Origin: Neorhizobium alkalisoli
GTDB lineage: Bacteria; Pseudomonadota; Alphaproteobacteria; Rhizobiales; Rhizobiaceae
Direction of reading: 5' to 3'
Length of the DNA stretch: 64,000 nt
Assembly (NCBI RefSeq): GCF_007829835.1
Contig: NZ_VIWP01000001.1
Location: forward strand, 1,178,001-1,242,000
A program made the translations under genes and the position numbers. Under the pieces are notes generated by a model. It did not search any database. It was not told the origin of the DNA and saw only the letters and a list, made by a program, of their open reading frames with translations. Below are positions 54,139 to 62,863 of the stretch, piece after piece; position 1 is the first letter of the stretch, and every line of letters starts with the position of its first letter.

Positions 54139-55746
54139 TCAGGCGTCGAGCCAGACGTATTCGGCGAAGGCGTAACCCATCATGCCGCCGAGCGGATTGG
54201 CTTCAAGCCCCTTCAGTTTCGCCGAGATCGCATCCACGTTCGAGATATAGACGGGGATGACGGTGCCGGCTTCCTCGGAAATCATCACCTGCATCTGGTT
54301 GTAGATCTCCTTGCGCTTGTTCTCGTCGAGAAGGCCGCGCGCCTCGACCAGCATCTTATCGAATTTTTCCGACTTGTACTGGCTTTCGTTCCACGGCGCG
54401 TTGGAGGCGTAGAGGAGCGAGAAGAGGATGTCCGGCGTCGGACGCGGGTTGATGTTGCCGAAGTGAACCGGCGCCTTCAGCCAGTAGTTCGACCAGTAGC
54501 CGTCGGACGGTACACGCTGGACGTCGAACTTCATGCCGATCTCGGAGCCGGACTGCTGGACGATGGTTGCCATTTCCACAGCCGAGGTCGGAGCCTCCGA
54601 CGTGATCATCGGGATCGACTGGCCGATCAGGCCTGCCTTCTGGAAATGGAACTTTGCCTTGTCAGGATCGTAGCCCTTCGGCTTCAGATCGGCATTGTGA
54701 TAGGCGCTGGCCGGCGATACCGGCTGGTCGTTTGCGATTTCGGCAAGGCCGCGCAGGACCGATTTCTGGATCTGCTGGCGATTGATGAGGTATTTCATGC
54801 CGGCGACGAAATCGGCCTTGTCGCCTGGGGCGAGGTCGAGGCGGATGTTGAGGTCGGTATAGTTGCCCGACGTGGTCTGCGACAGGGCAAAGCCCGGTTG
54901 GCTTTCGACGAGCTTCATCGAGCGCGGCTTGATCGAGGCGGCGAGATGAATGTCACCGGAGAGCAGGGCGTTGACGCGGGCATTGTCGTCGCTGATGGCG
55001 AAGAACTCGAACGAGTCGACGTGAGCGCCGCCCTTGAAGTAGTTCGGGTTCTTGGTGAAGATCGACTTCACGCCCGGCTGGAAGGTTTCCATCTTGAAGG
55101 CGCCGGTGCCGATACCCTTGGAAAAGTCGGTCGTGCCGTCCTGGACGATCATGAAATGATGTTGCGACAGGATGGTCGGAAGGTCGGCATTCGGGTTGGC
55201 AAGGGTGATCTCGACCGTCAGGGCGTCGAGATCCTTGACGTCGGTGATCTGCTTGGCGATCGCATTGACCTTGGAGCCGACGGCCGGATCGAGATGGCGC
55301 TTCAGCGAGAAGACGACGTCCTTGGAGGACAGCGTCTTGCCGTCATGGAAAGTGACGCCGGAGCGCAGCTTGACGGTCCAGACCTTGGCATCGCCGCTCT
55401 TGACGCTTTCGGCGAGTTCCATCTGCACGGTGCCAGCCTGATCGAGGAAGGTCAGGCGGTTGTAGAGGGCGCAGCAACGGACGTAGTCGGTCGAGAGCGA
55501 CGCCTTGGCCGGATCGAGCGTGTCGGCAGTCGAAGACGACCAGCCGGCGGCCTTGAGCGCGCCACCTGATTTCGGCGTTGCAGCCACCGCATTCGAAGCG
55601 CGGCCGAGGATGAGGCCGCCCATGGAGGCTGCGACACCGCCTGCCAGCATCATCGTCAGCAGTTCGCGGCGGCTGGCGCCCCGGCGAATGGCATTCTCGA
55701 TCATGGCGTCGTCCGACGCGGTCCAGTTGGTGATCTTGTCGTTCAT
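54139..55746 (-). CDS. Peptide-family ABC substrate-binding protein with Tat-type signal
   Basis: 535 residues from the ATG at 55746 (AAAGGGGA upstream). The N-terminus carries a twin-arginine signal with a long n-region: SRRELLTMMLAGGVAASMGGLILG, cleavage probably near AVAATP. SBP_bac_5 blocks follow: AGWSSSTADTLDPAKASLSTDYVRCCALYNRLTFLD and WTVKLRSGVTFHDGKTLSSKDVVFSLKRHLDP. Tat export implies folding before translocation. It is 78 bases downstream of a HAD gene and leads the importer genes. The neighbouring aminotransferase and amine oxidase suggest an amine-bearing ligand rather than a simple peptide. Confidence 0.85.
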   Translation of the reverse strand: MNDKITNWTASDDAMIENAIRRGASRRELLTMMLAGGVAASMGGLILGRASNAVAATPKSGGALKAAGWSSSTADTLDPAKASLSTDYVRCCALYNRLTFLDQAGTVQMELAESVKSGDAKVWTVKLRSGVTFHDGKTLSSKDVVFSLKRHLDPAVGSKVNAIAKQITDVKDLDALTVEITLANPNADLPTILSQHHFMIVQDGTTDFSKGIGTGAFKMETFQPGVKSIFTKNPNYFKGGAHVDSFEFFAISDDNARVNALLSGDIHLAASIKPRSMKLVESQPGFALSQTTSGNYTDLNIRLDLAPGDKADFVAGMKYLINRQQIQKSVLRGLAEIANDQPVSPASAYHNADLKPKGYDPDKAKFHFQKAGLIGQSIPMITSEAPTSAVEMATIVQQSGSEIGMKFDVQRVPSDGYWSNYWLKAPVHFGNINPRPTPDILFSLLYASNAPWNESQYKSEKFDKMLVEARGLLDENKRKEIYNQMQVMISEEAGTVIPVYISNVDAISAKLKGLEANPLGGMMGYAFAEYVWLDA

Positions 55747-55824
55747 GTCATTCCCCTTTTCGCTGGTTGGCGGGCAACCCATCTTCGTGGTTTGGCCCGA
55801 TGCTTTTGAAGATCGTGAATTCTA

Positions 55825-56547
55825 TCAGTTGCCGCGGGCGGTCCTCACAGCTTCGGCCAGACCGGCCATGGACGTGAAATGGTAATCGGGCTTGGTGAAC
55901 TGCGCCGGTTCGATCGTGCCGCCATAGCCCTTCTGCGCATGACGCCGCTCGATCCAGCAATTGGTCATGCCGAGTTCGCGCGACACGCCGATATCGTGAT
56001 ACTGGCTCTGGGCGACATGCAGGATGTCAGCCTTGTCGCCGCCATCCTTGGCCACGAAGTCGAACACCTGATGGAAGAAGGCCGGGTCGGGCTTTTCCGT
56101 GCCGGTATCATCGGCCGTAAAAGCGGCATAAAACGGATTGCCGAGCGCTTCGGAGAAATATTCGAAAGCCCAGCGACGGGCGTTCGTCATGGCGATCAGG
56201 CGGTAGTTTTTCGCCAGCTCCGCCATGGCCGCCGCACTGTCGGGAAACGCCTTCCAGGCCTTGGCGGACTCCTTAAGGCGAATTCCATAAGCCTCTTCGA
56301 CCGGCAGGCCGAGTTTTGGCGCGATTGCGAGGTAGACGCGCACCAGATCGTCGGGAAAGAGGTCGGCATTTTCGGAATAACGAGCGGCGCGATAGAGCGA
56401 AAGCGCCTCTTCACTGTCGATCGTGACCTTGGCCTCGGCGGCAATTGCCTGCAGGCAGGTCGTCAGACCGCCTTCGAAATCGATCAGCGTGCCGACCACG
56501 TCAAAGCTCATGTACTTGAATTCGGTTAGAGATTTCGTCAATTCCAT
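55825..56547 (-). CDS. Type II haloacid dehalogenase-like HAD hydrolase, copy 1
   Basis: 240 residues. The nucleophile motif is SFDVVGTLIDFEGG with D16, then the motif II region IAMTNARRWAFEYF, the lysine in GTEKPDPAFF, and the acidic end DILHVAQSQYHDIGVSRELGMTNCWIERR. The arrangement matches L-2-haloacid dehalogenase (HAD type II) relatives, though many of these act on other phosphate or halo substrates. A second copy is encoded at 59333-60001. The gene precedes the ABC binding-protein gene and probably shares its message. A 234-base gap upstream contains a palindrome. Confidence 0.82.
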   Translation of the reverse strand: MELTKSLTEFKYMSFDVVGTLIDFEGGLTTCLQAIAAEAKVTIDSEEALSLYRAARYSENADLFPDDLVRVYLAIAPKLGLPVEEAYGIRLKESAKAWKAFPDSAAAMAELAKNYRLIAMTNARRWAFEYFSEALGNPFYAAFTADDTGTEKPDPAFFHQVFDFVAKDGGDKADILHVAQSQYHDIGVSRELGMTNCWIERRHAQKGYGGTIEPAQFTKPDYHFTSMAGLAEAVRTARGN

Positions 56548-56626
56548 ATCCCCAGTTGATGTCGCCGGATGGCCTTACGGGCCGCCTGCGAAAGAATATG
56601 CTGTTCCCGACCTTGGCTTCTTCTGT

Positions 56627-56645
56627 CGAAAATCCCGGATTTTCG
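56627..56645. promoter_or_regulatory. Perfect 19-bp palindrome upstream of the HAD/ABC operon
   Basis: CGAAAATCC and GGATTTTCG flank a single central C, 80-98 bases upstream of the HAD start on the minus strand. The gap of 234 bases to the aminotransferase gene has room for a promoter. The dyad could be a repressor operator or a hairpin; no U-tract follows, so a terminator is less likely. Confidence 0.5.
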
Positions 56646-56781
56646 GGGCTTCAAGGTCTTGTTAACTGGAATACTGACAGTTCAGCGGAACGATTTTCGC
56701 CGAATCGGCCATGCAGTCCGGCACAAAATTCCGAAATCGGGCTGCTGACGGTATTTCAGCCGGCAGCACCGATACCGGTCT

Positions 56782-58158
56782 TCAGCCTTTTACGGCCTTG
56801 CGCACATCCGGATCTTCGAGCGTCTGATCGAGCGTCTTTTTCGTCCGTTCGATGATCGCGTCGATATCCGCTTCCGTGCAGCAAAGCGGCGGCGCGTAAC
56901 CGAGAATGCCATTGGCGAAGGCGCGGATGATCAGGCCATTATCCCAGGCCCGATCGAAGACGCGGCGGGCTGGGACGGATTCGGCGGGAAGCGGCGTCTT
57001 CGCGATCTTGTCGGTCACAAGTTCGACTGCCGCCAGCATGCCGCGACCGCGCACCTCGCCGACAAGAGGGTGATCCTTCAGGCTTTCGAGGCCGGCCATC
57101 AGCCGCGCCCCGGCTTTGATGCCGTTTTCCAGCAGGCCGCCTTCGTAGAGTTTCAGTACTTCCAGGCCGACGGCGGCGCTGACCGGATGAGCCGAATAGG
57201 TATAGCCGTGGCCGACCGCCGAAGCGCCGGCGCCATCGGCGATCACCTGGTAGACATGGTCAGCCATGAACACGGCGCCCATCGGCACATAACCCGAAGT
57301 CAGGCCCTTGGCAGTCGTCATGAAATCCGGAACGACCTCGTCTTCGGTGCAGGCAAACAGCGGCCCGGTGCGGCCGAAGCCGGTGATGACTTCGTCAGCC
57401 ACGAACAGGATGCCGTATTCCTTGCAGAGATTGCGGATGGCCTTCATCCAGCCCTTGGGCGGGACGATGACGCCGCCGGATCCCTGGATCGGCTCCATGT
57501 AAAAAGCGGCGACACGATCGGCGCCGACCTCTTCGATTTTCGCCTTCAGAGCGGTCAGCGAGGCGTTGATGATGGCCTGCGGATCCTGCCCGACCGGGTT
57601 GCGATAAGGGTAGGGCGACGGAATTTTGTGCTGCCAGTCGAAGGGAATGCCGAAACCGGCATGGAAATTCGGCAGGGCGGTCAGGCCGGCACCGACGGTG
57701 GACGAACCGTGATAACCCTGTTCGACCGAGATGAACTGGTCACGCTGCGGCTGGCTCTTGGCAAACCAGTAATAGCGGATGAAGCGGACCGTGCTGTCGA
57801 CGGCATCCGAGCCGCCAAGCGTGAAATAGACATGGTCGAGATCGCCCGGCGCGCGTTCGGCAAGTTCTGCCGCGAGCCGGATCGCCGATTCAGACCCCAT
57901 CCCGAAATAGGCGGTGGCGTAGGGAAGCTCGCGCATCTGGCGGGCGGCCGCCTCGACGATCGAATCGTGGCCGTAACCGGCATTGACGCACCAGAGACCG
58001 GCAAAACCGTCGACCAGCTGGCGCCCCTGCGCGTCGGTGACGGTCGCGCCCTTGGCAGAGGTCAGAACCCGCACGCCCTGCTGTTCATGGCCGTGAAACG
58101 ACGAGACGGGATGAACCAGATGGGCGCGATCGAGTTCGATGAGCGAATTGCTGAGCAT
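56782..58158 (-). CDS. Class III omega-aminotransferase (putrescine/GABA/beta-alanine-pyruvate type)
   Basis: 458 residues from the ATG at 58158 (CCGGAGA upstream); a longer frame reaching 58311 overlaps the upstream gene and is rejected. The PLP lysine lies in DFMTTAKGLTSGYVPMGAVF. Other class III blocks are DGFAGLWCVNAGYGHDSIVEAAARQM, FTLGGSDAVDSTVRFIRYYW, QGYHGSSTVGAGLT and LFVADEVITGFGRTG. Similar rhizobial proteins transfer amino groups from putrescine, GABA or taurine-like amines to pyruvate. It follows the tandem-GNAT gene by 13 bases. A semialdehyde product would suit the GabD-like dehydrogenase nearby. Confidence 0.87.
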   Translation of the reverse strand: MLSNSLIELDRAHLVHPVSSFHGHEQQGVRVLTSAKGATVTDAQGRQLVDGFAGLWCVNAGYGHDSIVEAAARQMRELPYATAYFGMGSESAIRLAAELAERAPGDLDHVYFTLGGSDAVDSTVRFIRYYWFAKSQPQRDQFISVEQGYHGSSTVGAGLTALPNFHAGFGIPFDWQHKIPSPYPYRNPVGQDPQAIINASLTALKAKIEEVGADRVAAFYMEPIQGSGGVIVPPKGWMKAIRNLCKEYGILFVADEVITGFGRTGPLFACTEDEVVPDFMTTAKGLTSGYVPMGAVFMADHVYQVIADGAGASAVGHGYTYSAHPVSAAVGLEVLKLYEGGLLENGIKAGARLMAGLESLKDHPLVGEVRGRGMLAAVELVTDKIAKTPLPAESVPARRVFDRAWDNGLIIRAFANGILGYAPPLCCTEADIDAIIERTKKTLDQTLEDPDVRKAVKG

Positions 58159-58171
58159 GATATTCTCCGGA

Positions 58172-59008
58172 TCAGCCGAGGGCCTGGTTGGCCAGTGCGA
58201 AAGTGGTGAAGGTCGAGATCGTCGGGGCCGCAGTGGCCGGGCGCGCCATGGCGACGCCGCCGCCGACATGTGCAAGCGAGTGTTCGGAAAGCCAGGCGCC
58301 AAGCTCGGCATTACCGGTATCGAGCCTGAGAAAGGCGCCCACCCTGCTGCTCATGAAATGCGCGACGAGGGCTTTGGCATCATCGAGAGAAGTTGCAACG
58401 ACGGGTCCGACGACCTCGCCGCGACCGAAGTTGCGGATACAGGCGAAGCCCGCGATCCTGCCGTCGCGGCGAATGACGGCGAATTCGCCGATCTCGGCAA
58501 GCTTTGCCATCAGCGAGGAGCGGTCGGCTCCGAAGGCATTCTGGTCCATGGTAGTTATCTCGGACAGATCGGCTGCTGTTGCCGCCTCGGTCCGGGCTGG
58601 TGCCGCAAGCGCGCCCACGGTCCCCTGATGTTGAAATACCCGACCGATCTCGCGAAATCCGAGCTTTTCATAGAGCGGCAGGCCATCGGCGGTCGCGATC
58701 AGTCGGAGAGGCCGCTCGCCGCCGAGGCTCAGTGCCTCGTCCATGAGCCGGCGTCCAACGCCACGGCCGCGCAGGCTGGCATCGACGATGACCATGTTGA
58801 TCGTGGCGCAGTCTTTTCCATAAGGGGTCATCAAGGCCGTGCCGACGACCTTGCCCGTGTCGTCCACGGCGACGACGCCCTGGCTCAGATGCCGGGCGAC
58901 CTGCCAGTCCTCGGCCCGGTGCGGCCAGCCGGCTTCGCGCGACAGATGGACTGCGCCATCGAGGTGCTCCGCTCCAAACGCTCTGGTTTCGATCTCGCCG
59001 GCCTGCAT
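58172..59008 (-). CDS. GNAT acetyltransferase, apparent tandem GNAT domains
   Basis: 278 residues from the ATG at 59008 (GGAGACC upstream). The N-terminal GNAT domain has the acetyl-CoA loop motif SLRGRGVGRRLMDEALSLGG at about residues 79-98. The C-terminal half (about 145-270) looks like a second, weaker GNAT domain with FAVIRRDGRIAGFACIRNFGRGEVVGPVVATSLDDAKALVAHF. It may N-acetylate an amine intermediate. It is the first gene of the minus-strand unit that continues into the aminotransferase. Confidence 0.78.
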   Translation of the reverse strand: MQAGEIETRAFGAEHLDGAVHLSREAGWPHRAEDWQVARHLSQGVVAVDDTGKVVGTALMTPYGKDCATINMVIVDASLRGRGVGRRLMDEALSLGGERPLRLIATADGLPLYEKLGFREIGRVFQHQGTVGALAAPARTEAATAADLSEITTMDQNAFGADRSSLMAKLAEIGEFAVIRRDGRIAGFACIRNFGRGEVVGPVVATSLDDAKALVAHFMSSRVGAFLRLDTGNAELGAWLSEHSLAHVGGGVAMARPATAAPTISTFTTFALANQALG

Positions 59009-59332
59009 GGAAGATGGTCTCCGTTTCGGCTTCAAGTGTCGAGGCGAAAAGGCCGGACGATTATCCGAAGGCGGTGCCGGCGACGGTATCTTTCGCCAAA
59101 GCAGCGGGGCGGGACCGCATCTTATGCCGTGGGATCGCCGGCACGGTCGGAAAATACCCCTCCGACAGCCATCCGAAACGGCCGGATCCGCAAACAAATG
59201 CCAAACGGGCGCCGTGATACGAAACTTTCTGCTTCGGATTCCGGCAAATCAGTCGGCGATGATGCCGGAAGCGGCCTTATGATCGTGTCATCACCGAAAG
59301 GCTCGATGGGCCATCACGCAAGGACGAAGCGC
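59009..59332. promoter_or_regulatory. Divergent promoter region between GNAT and second HAD gene
   Basis: 324 bases with no gene. It must contain promoters for the GNAT-aminotransferase unit (minus) and the HAD-amine oxidase unit (plus). A short hairpin GTCGGA/TCCGAC lies at 59146-59166 with a nine-base loop. Nothing else distinctive was seen. A long plus-strand open frame crossing it begins inside the aminotransferase and is not a gene. Confidence 0.45.
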
Positions 59333-60001
59333 ATGACGACATTCCGCCCGAAATACATCACCTTCGACTGCCACGGCACGCTCATCAACTTCCAGATGGC
59401 TGAAGCTGCCCGCGATCTTTACGGTGAGCGTCTCGCAGAGCCGGCCATGCAGAAGTTCATCAGGAACTTTGCCGCCTACCGCCTGGACGAGATCATGGGT
59501 GACTGGAAGCCCTATGCTGATGTCGTCTACAATTCGCTGGAGCGCAGCTGCAAGGCAAACGGCGTGTCCTTCAAGGACGAGGACGCCAGGATGGTCTATG
59601 AGCGCGTTCCGACCTGGGGTCCGCATGCCGACGTTCCGGCAGGTCTTGCCAAGGTCGCCAAGGAAATCCCGCTCGTCATCCTGTCGAACGCGATGGACGA
59701 CCAAATCCCGTCCAACGTCGCCAAGCTCGGTGCGCCTTTCCACGCCGTCTACACCGCCCAGCAGGCCAATGCCTACAAGCCGCGCTTCCAGGCTTTCGAA
59801 TACATGTTCGATATGCTCGGCTGCGGCCCGGAAGATATCCTGCATTGCTCCTCGTCATTCCGCTACGATCTGATGTCGGCGCATGATCTCGGCATCAAGA
59901 ACAAGGTCTGGGTCAATCGCGGTCACGAGCCGGCCAATCCCTTCTATGGTTATACGGAAATCGCCGACATTTCCGGCCTGCCGGGCGTCGTCGGTCTCTA
60001 A
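59333..60001 (+). CDS. Type II haloacid dehalogenase-like HAD hydrolase, copy 2
   Basis: 222 residues from the ATG at 59333. The nucleophile motif is ITFDCHGTLINFQM with D12, motif II is VILSNAMDDQIPSN, the lysine lies in ANAYKPRFQAFEYMFD, and the acidic motif is near DILHCSSSFRYDLMSAHDLGIKNKVWVNR. Diverged but homologous to the HAD encoded at 55825-56547. It is followed after 17 bases by a PuuB-like amine oxidase gene, a pairing that suggests a shared pathway. Confidence 0.83.
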   Translation: MTTFRPKYITFDCHGTLINFQMAEAARDLYGERLAEPAMQKFIRNFAAYRLDEIMGDWKPYADVVYNSLERSCKANGVSFKDEDARMVYERVPTWGPHADVPAGLAKVAKEIPLVILSNAMDDQIPSNVAKLGAPFHAVYTAQQANAYKPRFQAFEYMFDMLGCGPEDILHCSSSFRYDLMSAHDLGIKNKVWVNRGHEPANPFYGYTEIADISGLPGVVGL

Positions 60002-60018
60002 CGGAAAGGCGAGAGCCG

Positions 60019-61293
60019 ATGAAATACGTCTCCTACTGGCATGATACGGCGCCCCGGTTTACGGGCGCCGTCGAAGGCGCGATCGAAGGTCATTACGACG
60101 TTGCCGTTGTCGGCGGCGGCTTTACCGGGCTTGGCGCGGCAAGGCAGCTCGCCATGGCCGGCGCCAAGGTCATCGTGCTGGAGGCGGAAACCGTCGGTTA
60201 CGGCGCCTCCGGCCGCAACGGCGGTCATCTGAACAACGGCCTCGCCCACAGCTACCTCTCGGCCAAGCAGGAGCTCGGCAAGGAGCGGGCGATCGCCCTC
60301 TACAAGGCGCTGGACGCTTCCATCGACACGCTGGAAGCGATCATCGCCGAGGAAGGTATAGACTGCAATTTCCGCCGCGCCGGCAAGCTGAAGCTCGCCT
60401 CAAAGCCCCAGCATTTCGAAGGACTTGCGAAGAATTTCGAGGCTGTTCATGCGGAAGTCGATCCGGATACGGCCTTGCTGTCGCCCGGTGATCTGAGGGG
60501 CGAGATCGGCTCGCCTTTCCATGGCGCCATGCTGTCGAAGAAGAGCGCCATGATGCATATGGGGCGTTACGTCGTCGGCCTCGCGGAAGCTGCAAAACGG
60601 CGCGGTGCCATCATCGTCGAGAGGGCGACCGTCACCGATATTTCGAAATCGGGTGGCCGAAGCCTGCTCAAGACGGCCAAGGGAACCGTGACCGCCGATA
60701 ACGTGCTGATGGCGAGCGGTGCCTATACGCCGCCGAATTTCGGCTATTTCCGCCGGCGTATCATGGCCGTCGGCAGTTTCATCATCGCCACGCGACCGCT
60801 GACCGACCAGGAGATCGCCGCGACGATGCCGGGCAACCGGACATGCGTGAACAGCATGAATATCGGCAATTATTGGCGTCTCTCGCCGGATAACCGGCTG
60901 ATCTTCGGTGGCCGGGCGCGTTTTTCCGCAACATCGGACCAGCGTTCCGACGCAAAGAGCGGCGCCATCCTGCGCGAAAGCCTGACCCGCATCTTCCCGC
61001 AGCTTGCCCATGTCGAAATCGACTATTGCTGGGGGGGATTGGTGGATATCACCAAGGACCGTTATCCTCGCGCCGGTTTCCACGATGGCTTATGGTACGC
61101 GATGGGCTATTCCGGTCACGGCGCGCAACTGTCCACCCATCTCGGCATGACGATCGCCGATGCAATCCTCGGCCGGCCGGACAGAAATCCGGTCAAGGGG
61201 CTGGAATGGCCGGCCGTACCGGGTCATTTCGGCAAGCCGTGGTTCCTGCCTTTCGTCGGCATGTATTACAAGATGCTGGACAAGATCCAGTAA
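60019..61293 (+). CDS. PuuB-like FAD amine oxidase (DAO family)
   Basis: 424 residues. The N-terminal SYWHDTAPRFTGAVEG segment, then DVAVVGGGFTGLGAARQLAMAGAKVIVLEAETVGYGASGRNGGHLNNG, matches gamma-glutamylputrescine oxidase and related enzymes. The C-terminal GYSGHGAQLSTHLGMTIADAILG completes the FAD site. Such enzymes oxidise primary or secondary amines to aldehydes, releasing ammonia and peroxide. It is co-transcribed with the second HAD and ends at a strong terminator. Aldehyde dehydrogenases encoded just beyond would take the product. Confidence 0.83.
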   Translation: MKYVSYWHDTAPRFTGAVEGAIEGHYDVAVVGGGFTGLGAARQLAMAGAKVIVLEAETVGYGASGRNGGHLNNGLAHSYLSAKQELGKERAIALYKALDASIDTLEAIIAEEGIDCNFRRAGKLKLASKPQHFEGLAKNFEAVHAEVDPDTALLSPGDLRGEIGSPFHGAMLSKKSAMMHMGRYVVGLAEAAKRRGAIIVERATVTDISKSGGRSLLKTAKGTVTADNVLMASGAYTPPNFGYFRRRIMAVGSFIIATRPLTDQEIAATMPGNRTCVNSMNIGNYWRLSPDNRLIFGGRARFSATSDQRSDAKSGAILRESLTRIFPQLAHVEIDYCWGGLVDITKDRYPRAGFHDGLWYAMGYSGHGAQLSTHLGMTIADAILGRPDRNPVKGLEWPAVPGHFGKPWFLPFVGMYYKMLDKIQ

Positions 61294-61320
61294 GCGGAAC
61301 GATCACCATCGGTGGAAATG

Positions 61321-61355
61321 AAAAAGGTGGGCTGCGATTGCGGCCCACCTTTTTT
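61321..61355. terminator. Strong bidirectional intrinsic terminator
   Basis: AAAAAGGTGGGC (61321-61332) pairs with GCCCACCTTTTT (61343-61354) around a TGCGATTGCG loop. The T-run on the plus strand and the A-run leading in make it functional in both directions. It separates the convergent amine oxidase and semialdehyde dehydrogenase genes. Confidence 0.85.
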
Positions 61356-61381
61356 CGTGCTGTCGATAGAAGTAGGGCGGC

Positions 61382-62839
61382 TCAGTTGAGCCCGCCCATA
61401 TGGAATGTCTTCACTTCCAGGTACTCGTCGATCCCGAGCTGCGAGCCTTCGCGGCCGAGGCCGGATTGCTTGACGCCGCCGAAGGGGGCGACCTCGGTCG
61501 AGATCAGGCCGGTATTCAGGCCGACCATGCCGAATTCCAGTGCCTCGCCCACCCGCCAGGCGCGCTTGAGGCTTTCCGTGTAGAAATAGGCGGCGAGACC
61601 GAACGGCGTGCCGTTGGCGATTGCAATGGCCTCTTCTTCGGTTTCGAAACGGAAGAGCGGCGCGACCGGACCAAACGTCTCTTCGCTGGCAAGCTGCATG
61701 TCGGTCGTGGCGCCAGTCAGGACGACCGGGGCCGTGTACTGGCTGCCCGCCGGCAGGTTCGGCTTGGCGGTCACGACCTTGGCGCCTTTGGCAAGTGCGT
61801 CTTCGACATGGCGGTTGATCTTGGCGATTGCCGCACTGTTGATCATCGGCCCGATCGACACGCCCGCCTCCGTGCCGGGGCCGACCTTCATCGCATCGAC
61901 GCGCTCCGTCAGCTTCTCGGCAAACCGGTCATAAATGCCGGCCTGGACCAGAATGCGGTTGGCGCAGACGCAGGTCTGGCCGCCATTGCGGAATTTCGAG
62001 ATGATCGCACCTTCGACGGCCAGATCGAGATCCGCGTCATCGAAGACGATGAAGGGCGCGTTGCCGCCGAGTTCCAGCGACAGCCGCTTGATGCTATCGG
62101 CAGCACCCCGCATCAGCAGGGAGCCGACCGGCGTCGAGCCGGTGAAGGAGATCTTTCGCACCGTCGTATTGGCCATGATCTCATTGCCGATTTCCTTCGG
62201 CATGCCCGTGACGATGTTGACGACGCCAGCCGGAATGCCGGCCATTTCGGCCAGAACGCCGAGCGCCAGCGCCGAATAGGGCGTGAATTCCGAAGGCTTG
62301 ACCACGACCGTGCAGCCCGCCGCGAGTGCCGGGGCGATCTTGCGGGTGATCATCGCGTTCGGGAAATTCCAGGGCGTGATGATGCCGCAGACACCGACCG
62401 GCTCCTTTAATACGACGATGCGGCGATCCGGCGTCGGCGAGGGAATGGTTGAGCCGCCGATGCGGCGTGCCTCTTCTGCAAACCATTTGACGAAGGAGGC
62501 GCCATAGCGGATTTCGCCGCGCGCCTCATCCAGCGGCTTGCCCTGTTCGGTCGTCAGTATCAGCGCCAGGTCTTCCAGATGCTCGTGCATCAGGGCGTAC
62601 CAGGTTTCGAGCAGCGCGGCGCGCTCGGCATGGGTCTTTTTCCTCCATGCCGGATAGGCCTTGTTCGCGGCTTCGATTGCCGCGCGCGTCTCGTCGCCAC
62701 CCATGTCCGGAACGGTGCCGATCACCGCCTGGCTTGCCGGATCGAGGACATCGACCGTCTTGCCCGAGCCGGCAGCGATCCAGCTTCCGCCGATCAGGCC
62801 CTGCTGGCGAAACAGGGAAGGGAGCTTCAAATTCAGCAT
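61382..62839 (-). CDS. gabD: NAD(P)-dependent succinate/glutarate-semialdehyde dehydrogenase
   Basis: 485 residues. ALDH landmarks are GVCGIITPWNFPNAMITRKIAPALAAGCTVVVKPSEFTP, SFTGSTPVG, the glutamate in SLELGGNAPFIVFDDADL and the catalytic cysteine in NGGQTCVCANRILVQ. The double-cysteine TCVCANR and the C-terminal NTGLISTEVAPFGGVKQSGLGREGSQLGIDEYLEVKT are the usual GabD forms. It would oxidise succinate semialdehyde from GABA or putrescine breakdown to succinate. The tartrate dehydrogenase-like gene lies 24 bases upstream on the same strand. Confidence 0.88.
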   Translation of the reverse strand: MLNLKLPSLFRQQGLIGGSWIAAGSGKTVDVLDPASQAVIGTVPDMGGDETRAAIEAANKAYPAWRKKTHAERAALLETWYALMHEHLEDLALILTTEQGKPLDEARGEIRYGASFVKWFAEEARRIGGSTIPSPTPDRRIVVLKEPVGVCGIITPWNFPNAMITRKIAPALAAGCTVVVKPSEFTPYSALALGVLAEMAGIPAGVVNIVTGMPKEIGNEIMANTTVRKISFTGSTPVGSLLMRGAADSIKRLSLELGGNAPFIVFDDADLDLAVEGAIISKFRNGGQTCVCANRILVQAGIYDRFAEKLTERVDAMKVGPGTEAGVSIGPMINSAAIAKINRHVEDALAKGAKVVTAKPNLPAGSQYTAPVVLTGATTDMQLASEETFGPVAPLFRFETEEEAIAIANGTPFGLAAYFYTESLKRAWRVGEALEFGMVGLNTGLISTEVAPFGGVKQSGLGREGSQLGIDEYLEVKTFHMGGLN

Positions 62840-62863
62840 GTGTCGGATCCTTCGATCTGATGG

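Noticed and set aside
58139..59332. Plus-strand extension of the second HAD gene back into the aminotransferase region
   Set aside because: The upstream 398 codons are antisense to the GNAT gene and lack homology-like features; the HAD fold begins at the ATG at 59333.
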